In this document: positions 18,168 to 26,388 of the stretch, piece by piece
How the letters are laid out: each line of letters opens with the position of its first letter
Position numbering within the stretch: position 1 is the first letter of the stretch
Assembly (NCBI GenBank): GCA_946480825.1
Contig: CAMLLG010000035.1
Location: forward strand, 1 to 38,069
From: an uncultured Lysobacteraceae bacterium
Lineage (GTDB): Bacteria > Pseudomonadota > Gammaproteobacteria > Xanthomonadales > Xanthomonadaceae
Length of the DNA: 38,069 bases
Reading direction: 5' to 3'
Position numbers and translations under genes: made by a program
Notes under the pieces: model-generated
The model's input: only the letters and a program-made list of their open reading frames with translations
Told to the model about the DNA's origin: nothing
Database searches by the model: none

Positions 18168-19393
18168 TGCGTCGCGTCGTCGTCACCGGTTTCGGCATCG
18201 TCTCGCCCATCGGCAACGATGCGCAGACCGTCTCCGATGCGCTGCGCAACGGCACCAGCGGCGTTTCGGCCGTGCCCGAATATGCGGAGAAAGGTTTCCG
18301 CAGCCAGGTCGCGGGCGTGCCGCAGATCGATCTCGAAGCGGTCGTCGATCGCAAACTCAAGCGCTTCATGGGCGACGCGGCCGCCTACGCCTATGTGTCG
18401 ATGCGCGACGCCATCGCCGATGCCGGGCTGGACGAGGCGCAGGTGCGCAGTCCGCGCACCGGCGTGATCGCGGGCTCGGGCGGCGCGTCCGCGCAGTGGC
18501 AGATCGAGACCGGCGATCTCATGCGCAACAAGGGCGCGCGCAAGGTCGGCGCGTTCATGGTGCCGCGCACGATGTGCTCGACCGTCTCCGCGTCGCTGGC
18601 GACCGCGTTCGGCATTCAGGGCGTGAGCTATTCGATCTCCGCCGCGTGCGCGACCTCCGCGCACTGCATCGGTGCCGCCGCCGATCTCATCCGTCACGGT
18701 GCGCAGGATGTCGTGCTGGCCGGCGGCGGCGAGGAGCTGCACTGGGGCATGTCGGTGCAATTCGACGGCATGGGTGCGCTGTCCAGCGCATACAACGACA
18801 CGCCCGCGCGAGCCTCGCGCCCCTACGACGAAGGCCGCGACGGCTTCGTGATCGGCGCCGGCGGCGGCATGCTGGTGCTGGAGGATTACGAACACGCGGT
18901 CGCGCGCGGCGCGCGCATCCATGCGGAGCTGGTCGGCTACGGGGTGACCTCCGACGGCGCCGACATGGTCGCGCCGACCGGCGAGGGCGCGGTGCGCTGC
19001 ATGCGCATGGCGCTGGCGGGATTCGCGGCCGACGGCGCGCCGGTCGGCGAGATCGATTACCTCAACACCCACGGCACCGCGACGCCGCTGGGCGATATCG
19101 TCGAATTGAAGGCGGTGCGCGAAGTGTTCGGCGACGCGATGCCGCCGCTGTCCTCGACGAAGGGCCTCACCGGGCATTCGCTCGGCGCAGCGAGCGTGCA
19201 CGAAGCGATCTACAGCCTGCTGATGTTGCGCGACGGTTTCATGGCCGCGTCGGCGAACATCGACAACCTCGACCCGCGCGTCGGCGATGCGCCGATCCTG
19301 CGCGAGACCCGCGAGGCGCCGCTGCGTACGGTGATGTCGAACAGTTTCGGCTTCGGCGGCACCAACGCGTCGCTGGTGTTCCGGGCGGTGTAA
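18167..19393 (+). CDS. fabB: 3-oxoacyl-ACP synthase I FabB
   Basis: 408 residues. The catalytic triad Cys161 ([12 protein letters not shown]), His302 ([11 protein letters not shown]) and His337 ([12 protein letters not shown]), with Lys332, is intact, as is the ending [13 protein letters not shown]. It elongates cis-3-decenoyl-ACP made by FabA, so the pair makes unsaturated fatty acids. The one-base overlap with fabA predicts coupled translation. A hairpin follows 13 bases after the stop. Confidence 0.96.
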   Translation: MRRVVVTGFGIVSPIGNDAQTVSDALRNGTSGVSAVPEYAEKGFRSQVAGVPQIDLEAVVDRKLKRFMGDAAAYAYVSMRDAIADAGLDEAQVRSPRTGVIAGSGGASAQWQIETGDLMRNKGARKVGAFMVPRTMCSTVSASLATAFGIQGVSYSISAACATSAHCIGAAADLIRHGAQDVVLAGGGEELHWGMSVQFDGMGALSSAYNDTPARASRPYDEGRDGFVIGAGGGMLVLEDYEHAVARGARIHAELVGYGVTSDGADMVAPTGEGAVRCMRMALAGFAADGAPVGEIDYLNTHGTATPLGDIVELKAVREVFGDAMPPLSSTKGLTGHSLGAASVHEAIYSLLMLRDGFMAASANIDNLDPRVGDAPILRETREAPLRTVMSNSFGFGGTNASLVFRAV

Positions 19394-19406
19394 TGCCGCA
19401 TCGTGG

Positions 19407-19433
19407 GGCGGAACCGCCTAAGGCGATTCCGCC
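19407..19433 (+). terminator. Hairpin after fabB
   Basis: GGCGGAACCGCC, loop TAA, GGCGATTCCGCC: 12-base arms with one mismatch. It is followed by AAATCC rather than T, so it could be a processed 3' end as well as a terminator. Confidence 0.55.
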
Positions 19434-19583
19434 AAATCCGCGTATGCGAAGTCAAAATCCTATCCATGAGGCATTATTCCTCACGATCAATCCTTCGATT
19501 GGTCTGACGGTGCGGTGTGCGCACGACGCGGTTTGCTGATAACTCTTGTGTAAAGCCCGGAATCTTTTCCGCGCTGGTGCGCG

Positions 19584-19614
19584 GGTCACTTTCTTTAGCG
19601 TAAAGAAAGTGACC
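19584..19614. repeat. 14-base perfect inverted repeat
   Basis: GGTCACTTTCTTTA, loop GCG, and its exact complement. It is of the type of interspersed palindrome common in xanthomonad intergenic DNA; family membership is from recall, not a search. Confidence 0.75.
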
Positions 19615-19667
19615 AAAGAAAGCCTTTCAGGTCCAAATCAAATCTGCCGTCGGCACCATGGTCGGGA

Positions 19668-19701
19668 TTTTTCGACAAGGCCTCCGTGCCTTGTCGAAAA
19701 A
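19668..19701. repeat. 14-base perfect inverted repeat
   Basis: TTTTTCGACAAGGC, loop CTCCGT, and its exact complement. The T-run is at the 5' side of the stem on both strands, so it is not a standard terminator. Confidence 0.75.
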
Positions 19702-19758
19702 CGACGGACTTCCTGTCCGTCGCCCTCCGGGTCTCCGATTGCGGAGATGTACGCCGGG

Positions 19759-19959
19759 TCGGCAACGTCGTCGTAACGAATCGGTAGGCTTTGCGTGCCT
19801 TCATCGGCTTGTCGACACAAACCTTGTAGCCCGGGTGTCCGCGCAGTGGACACCCGGGAGCGGATGCAATGGCTGCTTTCCGAAGGCCCCGGCTCTCACC
19901 AGCGGCGAGAGCCGGGCTACATCACTGGCTCGGCAATCTCGTCGTAACGAATCGATAGG
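19759..19959. repeat. Direct repeats bracketing two hairpins
   Basis: 30-base copies at 19759-19788 and 19930-19959 agree at 27 positions (core CGTCGTAACGAATCG). Between them are the CCCGGGTGTCC and CCCGGCTCTC hairpins, each near the sequence TAGCCCGG. The unit could be a composite repeat that moved as one block. Confidence 0.65.
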
Positions 19960-20007
19960 CGATGAAGCCAAATTGCGTCGCCTGTAATGCGGAGAACTTG
20001 CCGCAAG

Positions 20008-20793
20008 CTATGCCTGGAAGTTTTCGAGTGGCTTCACCACCGAATACCTCTCCTTCGCCGGTTTGCCCGGTAGCGGCGGAAAGTCGATCGGCTCGGGTGT
20101 GATCTCGGTATCCGGCAGGCGGTCGAGCAGGTCGCGGATCAGGGTGAGGCGGCCGCGTTTCTGGTCGTTGAAATCGACGAGGGTCCAGGGTGCGTGTTCC
20201 GTGTGCGTGGCCTTGAGCATCGCTTCGCGGGCTTTCGTGTACTCGGCGTATTTCGTGCGCGCTTCGAGATCGATCGGCGAGAGCTTCCAGCCCTTGAGCG
20301 GGTCTTCGCGGCGTTCGGCGAAGCGTTTTTCCTGTTGTTCCTGGTCGCAGCACAGCCAGTACTTGAACAACTGGATACCGTCGTCGACGAGCATCTGTTC
20401 GAACACCGGCGTCTGTTTCAGGAATGCTTTCACCTGTTTGTCGTCGGCGAAGCCCATGACCTTTTCGACACCGGCGCGGTTGTACCAGCTGCGATCGAAC
20501 AGCACGATCTCGCCGGCCGCGGGCAGGTGCTGGATGTAGCGCTGGAAATACCACTGCGTGCGTTCGCGCTCGCTCGGCTTGGGCAGGGCGACGGTGCGGC
20601 ACTGGCGCGGGTTGATGTGCGCGCTGATGGCGTCGATGACGCCGCCCTTGCCGGCGGTGTCTCGGCCTTCCAGCAGCACCAGGATGCGCTGGCCGGTGGT
20701 CGAGGCCCAGCGCGCCATCATCGCGAGTTCGCGCTGCAGGGGTTCGAGCAGTTCCTCGTATTCTTTGCGCTTCAGCTTTTCGGGCTTGCTCAT
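20008..20793 (-). CDS. ppk2: Polyphosphate kinase 2 family protein
   Basis: 261 residues. Walker A is LLEGRDTAGKGG (residues 40-51), and Walker B is VLFDRSWYNRAGVE (97-110) with Asp100 and Arg101; SERERTQWYFQRYIQHLP is the usual intervening line. PPK2 enzymes move phosphate between polyphosphate and nucleotides; the preference between ADP and GDP cannot be read. The ATG at 20793 gives the family start; the 18-residue extension upstream enters a repeat. Transcribed alone, with a large inverted repeat just upstream. Confidence 0.93.
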   Translation of the reverse strand: MSKPEKLKRKEYEELLEPLQRELAMMARWASTTGQRILVLLEGRDTAGKGGVIDAISAHINPRQCRTVALPKPSERERTQWYFQRYIQHLPAAGEIVLFDRSWYNRAGVEKVMGFADDKQVKAFLKQTPVFEQMLVDDGIQLFKYWLCCDQEQQEKRFAERREDPLKGWKLSPIDLEARTKYAEYTKAREAMLKATHTEHAPWTLVDFNDQKRGRLTLIRDLLDRLPDTEITPEPIDFPPLPGKPAKERYSVVKPLENFQA

Positions 20794-20832
20794 GGCGGGT
20801 GTCCGGTGTCGAGGCGGTGATGAGCGGATGGT

Positions 20833-20920
20833 TGTCATCCCGAGCACAGCGAGGGACCTGCTTGTTTGCGATTGCGACAGGGATGAAAGAAGCAGGTCCC
20901 TCGCTGCGCTCGGGATGACA
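20833..20920. repeat. 31-base inverted repeat with 26-base loop
   Basis: Arms at 20833-20863 and 20890-20920 are complementary with one mismatch (core GAGGGACCTGCTT). It lies between the end of the small XRE gene and the start of ppk2. It has the look of a mobile palindromic intergenic unit that may also end transcription from moaB-XRE. Confidence 0.8.
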
Positions 20921-20927
20921 TCGAAGG

Positions 20928-21320
20928 TTAGACGCGCTTTGCGCGCTTCGCCGCGCTGCGCTTGCGCGCGGGCCGCGCCCGGGGTTCGTCCTCGTCGCGG
21001 GCGCCGGCGGCCATGCTGCGCGCGACTTCCAGCAGCGCGCCCTGCTGCTTCGTGTTGAGCGCGCGGTAGGCGGCGAGCAGGCTGTGTTCGCCCTTGGTGC
21101 GGGTGGGGTCGAGGGTGCTGGCGACTTCGGACAGCAGCGCGCCCGCGGGCACGCCGAAGGTGCGGGCGAGGGCGTCGATCTGGTCGCGCCCGGGCATCTT
21201 TTCGTCCTTCAGCCAGGCGCTGACGGTGTTGACCCCGGCGCGCGGGATCGCGGTCGCCAGGTCGGTCACGCTCAGGCCGGTGGCCTTGGTGAGCAGGCGC
21301 AGCGTATTGCCGATGGACAT
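20928..21320 (-). CDS. Small XRE-type regulator with basic tail
   Basis: 130 residues. The N-terminal helix-turn-helix reads LLTKATGLSVTDLATAIPRA followed by GVNTVSAWLKDEKMPGRDQI. A helical middle (SLLAAYRALNTKQQGALLEV) is followed by a tail rich in Arg/Lys/Ala (ARPARKRSAAKRAKRV) that could bind DNA non-specifically. GGAG eight bases before the ATG lies inside the last codons of moaB, and only four bases separate the genes. The link to molybdenum cofactor is by position only. Confidence 0.82.
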   Translation of the reverse strand: MSIGNTLRLLTKATGLSVTDLATAIPRAGVNTVSAWLKDEKMPGRDQIDALARTFGVPAGALLSEVASTLDPTRTKGEHSLLAAYRALNTKQQGALLEVARSMAAGARDEDEPRARPARKRSAAKRAKRV

Positions 21321-21324
21321 CGAA

Positions 21325-21843
21325 TCACTCCTTGAGCCGCGGACGCAGCGTGGCGAGATTGCAGGGGCGGGTGCGCGCGTCGAGTTGGGCGCGGACGATC
21401 TTCTCCCAGGCGGTGCGGCACGCGGAGGTGGAGCCGGGGAGGGCGAAGAGGAAGGTGCCGTTGGCCAGACCGGCGAACGCGCGCGACTGCAGCGTCGAGG
21501 TACCGATTTCCTCGAAGCTCAGCGCGCGGAACAGTTCGCCGAAGCCGGGCATTTCCTTGTCGAGCAGCGGCAGCAGCGCTTCGGGCGTGGAGTCGCGGCC
21601 GGTGAAGCCGGTGCCGCCGCTGACGAGGATGCCGTCGACGGCGGGATCGGCGATCCACTCCGAGACCTGCGCGCGCAGGCGGTATTTGTCGTCGGGCAAC
21701 AGCGCGCGGTCGTGGAGGCGATGGCCGGCGTCGGTGAGGGCGGTGGCGAGATGGTCGCCGGAGCTGTCGTCGGCGAGGCTGCGCGTGTCCGACACGGTCA
21801 GCACGCACAGCGAGAGGGGAATGAAGTCTTGGGCTGCGGTCAT
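21325..21843 (-). CDS. moaB: Molybdopterin adenylyltransferase family protein MoaB
   Basis: 172 residues. The MoCF-biosynthesis fold lines are LCVLTVSDTRSLADDSSGD (residues 12-30), ILVSGGTGFTGRDSTPEAL (72-90), EMPGFGELFRALSFEEIGT and ALPGSTSACRTAWEKI. The family binds and adenylates molybdopterin; in several bacteria MoaB itself is dispensable or of unclear role. It is the first gene of a two-gene unit with the XRE regulator. Confidence 0.93.
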   Translation of the reverse strand: MTAAQDFIPLSLCVLTVSDTRSLADDSSGDHLATALTDAGHRLHDRALLPDDKYRLRAQVSEWIADPAVDGILVSGGTGFTGRDSTPEALLPLLDKEMPGFGELFRALSFEEIGTSTLQSRAFAGLANGTFLFALPGSTSACRTAWEKIVRAQLDARTRPCNLATLRPRLKE

Positions 21844-21904
21844 GGGCCGCAGGGTAACGCTTTCGTCCGCGGCGGGCGATGCCCCGCGCTGCGGCCGGGA
21901 CCCG

Positions 21905-22366
21905 TCAGGCCAGCGGCAGCCGGAAGCGCAGGGTCTCGTCGTACGGGCGCCAGCCGTGGCCGCGATACAGCGCCTGGGCGTCGTGGTTGTCGGGCATGGT
22001 CTCGAGTTCCAGCCGGATCGCGCCTTCGCGCTGGCCGTACTCCGCTGCGGCCGACAACAGCGCCAGCGCCACGCCGCGACGGCGCGCGCGCTCGGCCACG
22101 TACAGATCGTTGAGGACGAAGACCTTCGCCGCGCGCACCGAGGAGAACATCGGATAGAGCTGGGTGAAGCCGGCCGGCGCGGTGTCCATCACGCCGTCGA
22201 GATGGGCGACGAAGATCGTCGACTCGTTGCGGCTCAGACGGTCGTGCAGGAAACGCCGCGCGGTGTCCGGGTCCTGGCGCTGTTCGTAGAAGCTGCGGTA
22301 ATCGGAGAACAGCGGGACGAGGTCGCCCAGATCACCGAGGGTCGCGCGACGGACGGCGACGGTCAA
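21905..22366 (-). CDS. GNAT-family N-acetyltransferase
   Basis: 153 residues from TTG 22366. This TTG overlaps the TGA of the lyase-like gene (TTGA), which would couple translation; no ATG or GTG in frame is near. The acetyl-CoA loop is VLNDLYVAERARRRGVALAL (motif V/A with R-R-x-G-x-A/G), followed by LELETMPDNHDAQALYRGHG and WRPYDETLRF. The substrate is unknown. Its place at the end of the polysaccharide locus would fit sugar N-acetylation, but the overlap alone does not show it. Confidence 0.83.
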   Translation of the reverse strand: MTVAVRRATLGDLGDLVPLFSDYRSFYEQRQDPDTARRFLHDRLSRNESTIFVAHLDGVMDTAPAGFTQLYPMFSSVRAAKVFVLNDLYVAERARRRGVALALLSAAAEYGQREGAIRLELETMPDNHDAQALYRGHGWRPYDETLRFRLPLA

Positions 22367-24279
22367 AGCACTTCGCTCAGTTCGACCAGATAGGTCGTGG
22401 TGCCGCCGCCGATGTCGATGCGCCAGCCCTTGGTGAATTCGCTGGCGTTCACGGCGTTCCAGTTGCGCAGCGTGATGGTGGCGTTGGCCGGTTCCAGCAC
22501 GCGCAAGCGCAGGCGCCCGGCGGTGACGGTGCTGCCGCTGATCGTGGGCTGCACCGGCACCTGCACCTGGAAAAACGCGGTGGTGCCGGCGGGCAGGACG
22601 AAGTTGTCGCGCACGGTGAGCCTGCGGTTGGCGAAATCGAGATTGCGCGTCCAGCGGGTCAGGGCCGGGTTGCCGCGATAGGCCGGTGTGAGGTCGGAAG
22701 CGACCGTCAGCGCGCCGTTCGCGCCGGAAGTGACGGTCATCGTCGATGTGCTGGGCTCGCACTGGTGGACGATGCGGTCGTTCGCGGGGCTGCCGCACTG
22801 CTGGACGCCGGTGTTGCTGCGTTCGAAGCGCAGCATGTTGTGCACGTCGGTGCCCTGCTGGATGCCGCTGCGGCTCCAGATGTTCTCGGTGACGGCGAGC
22901 CAATCGTTCGCGTACAGGGTGAACGCGCCCTGGTCCTGATGGGCATGGCTTTCGTTGTATTTGCCGGCGACGTAGGACATCCACATCGCGTTCGCGTCCC
23001 AGCCGGTGCGCGCGAACAGATGGCCGGTGCCGCTGCCGTGGTAATGCAGTTCTTCCGGCGGCGCGCCGTTGCCGCCGACCGGCAGCAGGTCGTAGCGGAA
23101 ATTCGCGCCCTGGCCCATCTGCTGCACCGGGATGCCGCCGAGCCACCAGGTCGCCATGCGCTGCACGCTGGCGTCGTTGGTCAGATTGCGGGCTTCCAGG
23201 ATCAGGCGACGATGGTAGTCGTAGATTTCGGGCACCGAGTTGCGCGACTGGTCGCCGATCGGTGCGAAGTGGGTGCGGGTCGGCACGGTGCCGTGCACCC
23301 ACCAGCGGATGGTGTTGGTGGCGTGCGGATTGACGTTGGCCATGTCTATCCCGGTGGCGTCCTTCCACATCCGGTACAACTCGAACAGGCGCATCTGCGC
23401 GGTGCCGTAGCCGGTGCCTTCCAGGCTGCCGCCGGTGGGCATGGCGCGGTAGTAGGCTTCCAGCTTGGGCAGCTTGTCGCTCTGCAGCAGGCTCATCCAG
23501 GTCGGGTTGCGCGACGCCAGCGCCCACGACATCGTCGCCTCGATGAAGCTGTAGTGATAGTTGTTGCCGGGATTGTCGACCGACCAGCCGCTCCAGGGAT
23601 ACGAGACCGCGCCCCAGCGCGCGTTCTGATGGTTCCAGACGTTCCAGACCGCCTGCTCGGCGTAGGCCGACCAGCGCTGACGCTGGCTGGCGGTGAGGCG
23701 CGCGCTGCAGGTGTCGTAGGTCATCGCCAGGTCGGCGATCATCGGGCCGACTTCGAGATACGAGTCGCCCGCGATTTCGGGGCGCTGGCCCGCGGCGATG
23801 GCGGTTTCGGCCCGGGCCACCTGTTGTTCGACCATGGCGACCGCGTGGTTGCAGTATTTGATGTCGCGGGTGATGCGGAACATCAGCGCGGAGTCGCGGG
23901 CTTCGTAGGCGTAGCCCGGGCTGCCGTTCACCGCGTTGTCGACCCAGGTGCGGAATCGCGTGTACGAGGTGCGCGCGGTGTCGACGTAGGTCAGATTCAT
24001 CGGAATCTGCTGCAGATGCGAGGCGGTGCGCCGGCCGGTGATGCGCGTCTGCGCTGCGGTGCGCAGGCCCGGCAACCGACCTTCGATGCGTTCCATGCCC
24101 GCGAGCGGCCTGCGCTCGGCTTCGACGAAGCGGGCGCGGAGCTCGCGCATCAGCGTCATCGGCCCGGCCATGGCGATGCCGGCCGTGGCGACGGCCGCCG
24201 CGAGCAGGGCCAGCCTGCCGACGTGACGGGAGGTGCGGTTGTCGGACGCGGCGGTGGGGAAAGACGTGTGGTCGGGCAT
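22363..24279 (-). CDS. Heparinase II/III- or alginate-lyase-like protein, paralogue 1
   Basis: 638 residues from ATG 24279. One N-terminal hydrophobic segment (LALLAAAVATAGIAMAG, about residues 24-40) is a signal or anchor. The alpha-helical first half has YPWSGWSVDNPGNNYHYSFI and SLEGTGYGTAQMRLFELYRM. The beta-rich C-terminal half has YNESHAHQDQGAFTLYANDW, like the His-rich line of the heparinase II/III C-terminal family (PF07940), and SRSGIQQGTDVHN. Such lyases cut uronic-acid polysaccharides by beta-elimination; the substrate is unknown. It is strongly similar along its whole length to the next gene upstream and is probably the product of tandem duplication. No good ribosome site was seen. 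Confidence 0.82.
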   Translation of the reverse strand: MPDHTSFPTAASDNRTSRHVGRLALLAAAVATAGIAMAGPMTLMRELRARFVEAERRPLAGMERIEGRLPGLRTAAQTRITGRRTASHLQQIPMNLTYVDTARTSYTRFRTWVDNAVNGSPGYAYEARDSALMFRITRDIKYCNHAVAMVEQQVARAETAIAAGQRPEIAGDSYLEVGPMIADLAMTYDTCSARLTASQRQRWSAYAEQAVWNVWNHQNARWGAVSYPWSGWSVDNPGNNYHYSFIEATMSWALASRNPTWMSLLQSDKLPKLEAYYRAMPTGGSLEGTGYGTAQMRLFELYRMWKDATGIDMANVNPHATNTIRWWVHGTVPTRTHFAPIGDQSRNSVPEIYDYHRRLILEARNLTNDASVQRMATWWLGGIPVQQMGQGANFRYDLLPVGGNGAPPEELHYHGSGTGHLFARTGWDANAMWMSYVAGKYNESHAHQDQGAFTLYANDWLAVTENIWSRSGIQQGTDVHNMLRFERSNTGVQQCGSPANDRIVHQCEPSTSTMTVTSGANGALTVASDLTPAYRGNPALTRWTRNLDFANRRLTVRDNFVLPAGTTAFFQVQVPVQPTISGSTVTAGRLRLRVLEPANATITLRNWNAVNASEFTKGWRIDIGGGTTTYLVELSEVL

Positions 24280-24367
24280 GGCGTGTACTCGGCGCGCGTC
24301 CGTGGCGATGGCCTGTCGTTCGCGCCCCCTGGTGCACCCTGTCCAAACCAGGGCGCAGCGCGTCTTT

Positions 24368-24395
24368 CGGAAAAGCCGATCGACCGGCTTTTCCG
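24368..24395. repeat. Hairpin between the two lyase-like genes
   Basis: CGGAAAAGCCG, loop ATCGAC, and its exact complement (11-base arms). It sits in the 253-base gap between the paralogues, where the downstream copy probably has its own promoter; no further structure was recognised there. Confidence 0.6.
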
Positions 24396-24532
24396 GTGAC
24401 CGCTCCATGGGGATGCGGCGACCTGAACCGAGTATGGGGATGCGATTTGCCCCGAAGTGTGACGTGCCGGACGGTTGCGAGCGCCGTCGACAGAAAGCGT
24501 GATCTCTGTCTCAGGCAAAACTCAGGCGGCGT

Positions 24533-26386
24533 TCAGTTTGAGACTTCTTCGAGCTCGACGATGTACGCGTCGGTCGCGCCTGCAATGTCCAGACGCCAGC
24601 CGCCGCGGAATTCGGCGCTGTCGACGCTGCGCCAGTCCATGGCGGTGAAGGTGGCGCCGGCGGGCGCGACGACCCGGACCCGGAGCCGGCCGGCGACCGC
24701 GGTCTGCCCGTCGATCCGGGGCTCCGACGGAAGCTGCAACTGGAACACCGCGCGGGTGTCGGCCGCCACCGCGAACCGGTCTTCCACCCGCAGCCGGCGT
24801 CCATCGAAGTCGAGACGCCGGGTCCAGCGCCGCACCGGCGAATCCGTGCCGTAGGCGGCGGCGAGATCCGCGTCCACGCGCAGGGCGCCGTCCGCGCCCG
24901 GGGTCACGGTCATCGTCGACCGCGTGGGTTGGCATTGGTGGACCACGCGATCGTTCGGTGGCGCGTGGCACTGCCGGGCGATCGGCGTCGCGCGTTCGAA
25001 GCGCAATACGTTGTGGGTCTCGGTGCCCTGCTGGATGCCGCTGTGGCTCCAGATGTTTTCGCTGACCGTGAGCCAGTCGCGCGCGAACAGGGTGAAGCCG
25101 CCCTGTTCCTGATGCGCGTGACTTTCGTTGTAGGGGCCGGCGACGAACGCGAGCCACACCGCATCCTTGTCCCAGCCGCTGCGCGCGAAGAGATGGCCGG
25201 TACCCTTGGCATGATGGAAGAGTTCCGGTGGCGCAGGTGCCTTCGCGTCGCCCGACGGCAGCAGATCGTGCGCGGTGTTGAAGCCGTTGCTCATCCGGTC
25301 GATCGAGATGCGATGCAGCCACCACGACGCCAGCGCCTGCCTTTGCGGGTCTTTGCCGAGCGCGCGCGCTTCCAGCACCAGCCGGCGATGGTAGTCGTAC
25401 AGTTCCGGCACCGAGTTGCGCGACTGGTCGCCGATCGGCGCGAAGCGGTCCAGCGTCGGCACCGTCGCATGCACCCAGTAGGCGATGGTGTCGTCGGCGT
25501 GCGGGCTGGCGTTGGCGATGTCCTCGCCGGTGGCGTCGCGCCACAGCCGGTAGAGCGAGAACAGGCGCATGTGCGCGGCGCCGTAGCCGGTGCCTTCGAG
25601 GCTGCCGCCGCCGGGCAGTGTCGCGAAATAAGCGATCAGCGGCGGGATTTTCTCTTCGTTGAGAAAGCTCATCCATTCGTCGTTGCCGCTGGCCAGCGCC
25701 CAGTACAGCGTCGCCTCGACGAAGCTGTAGTAGTAGTTGTTGCCGGGGTTGTCGACGGACCAGCCGGTCCACGGCCGTGGCCGCCCGCCCCAGTGCGCGC
25801 GCAGGTGATGCCAGACGTTCCACACCGCCTGCTCGGCGAACGCGGACCAGCGTTCGCGCTGCGCCTCGTCGATGCGCGCGCGGCAGGCGTCGAGGGTCAT
25901 CGACAGCGCGGCGATGCGCGGGCCGACTTCGAGATACGAATCGCCGGCGATCTCCGGCGCGCGGCCGTCGGCGATCGCCGATTCGGCGTCGGCGACTTCC
26001 TTCTCGACCATCCGGATCGCGAGTTCGCAGTACTTCGGTTTCGGGTCCAGCCGGTACGCCAGCGCCGCGTCGTAGGCGGAGAAGGCGTAGCCCGGCTGCC
26101 CCGACACGGCGCTGTCGACCCAGCGCCGGAACCGGTCGTAGGCCGGAGATTTCACGTCGACGTACGACAGATCCAGCGGGATGCCGGGTTCGATCGGCGG
26201 CAGCGGTTTGCGCGCGGCGACGGCGGATGCGGCGACGGCCATGGATGCGCCGGAGGAACGCGCGTCGGCGGTCGCGGGGTTCGCGCTGATCTGCGGGCTG
26301 CAGGCGGCCGCGACCGTGCAGAACGCGAGCGCGGCGGCCATGCGCAGGGCGGTCGTCGACGATGCGGAGCGATGGCCTGCGGTCAT
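24533..26386 (-). CDS. Heparinase II/III- or alginate-lyase-like lipoprotein, paralogue 2
   Basis: 617 residues. The N-terminus MAAALAFCTVAAACS looks like a lipoprotein signal, though AAAC is a weak lipobox. The body parallels paralogue 1: PRPWTGWSVDNPGNNYYYSF, SLEGTGYGAAHMRLFSLYRL, NSVPELYDYHRRLVLEAR, YNESHAHQEQGGFTLFARDW and SHSGIQQGTETHN. His and Asn of the NESHAHQ line are the likeliest catalytic residues by family analogy. The ATG is two bases from the stop of the outer-membrane barrel gene, so this copy belongs to the EPS operon. A periplasmic or outer-membrane lyase could trim or release the polysaccharide made by the locus. Confidence 0.83.
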   Translation of the reverse strand: MTAGHRSASSTTALRMAAALAFCTVAAACSPQISANPATADARSSGASMAVAASAVAARKPLPPIEPGIPLDLSYVDVKSPAYDRFRRWVDSAVSGQPGYAFSAYDAALAYRLDPKPKYCELAIRMVEKEVADAESAIADGRAPEIAGDSYLEVGPRIAALSMTLDACRARIDEAQRERWSAFAEQAVWNVWHHLRAHWGGRPRPWTGWSVDNPGNNYYYSFVEATLYWALASGNDEWMSFLNEEKIPPLIAYFATLPGGGSLEGTGYGAAHMRLFSLYRLWRDATGEDIANASPHADDTIAYWVHATVPTLDRFAPIGDQSRNSVPELYDYHRRLVLEARALGKDPQRQALASWWLHRISIDRMSNGFNTAHDLLPSGDAKAPAPPELFHHAKGTGHLFARSGWDKDAVWLAFVAGPYNESHAHQEQGGFTLFARDWLTVSENIWSHSGIQQGTETHNVLRFERATPIARQCHAPPNDRVVHQCQPTRSTMTVTPGADGALRVDADLAAAYGTDSPVRRWTRRLDFDGRRLRVEDRFAVAADTRAVFQLQLPSEPRIDGQTAVAGRLRVRVVAPAGATFTAMDWRSVDSAEFRGGWRLDIAGATDAYIVELEEVSN

Positions 26387-26388
26387 GG

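Larger units (their letters stand above)
19434..20007. other. Gene-free repeat cluster between fabB and ppk2
   Basis: No convincing gene. The stretch is less GC-rich than its surroundings at the left and holds four palindromes plus a direct repeat: 19584-19614 (14-base arms), 19668-19701 (14-base arms), 19830-19858 (11-base arms CCCGGGTGTCC), 19888-19916 (10-base arms CCCGGCTCTC), and 30-base direct copies at 19759-19788 and 19930-19959. Short open frames on the minus strand here read AYRFVTT twice only because of the direct repeat. Confidence 0.75.

Noticed and set aside
19434..20007. CRISPR-like array in the repeat cluster
   Set aside because: Repeats are different palindromes, not regularly spaced copies of one unit; no cas genes.
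22765..24399. 544-codon plus-strand open frame
   Set aside because: Antisense to the lyase-like paralogue 1; composition is that of a shadow frame.
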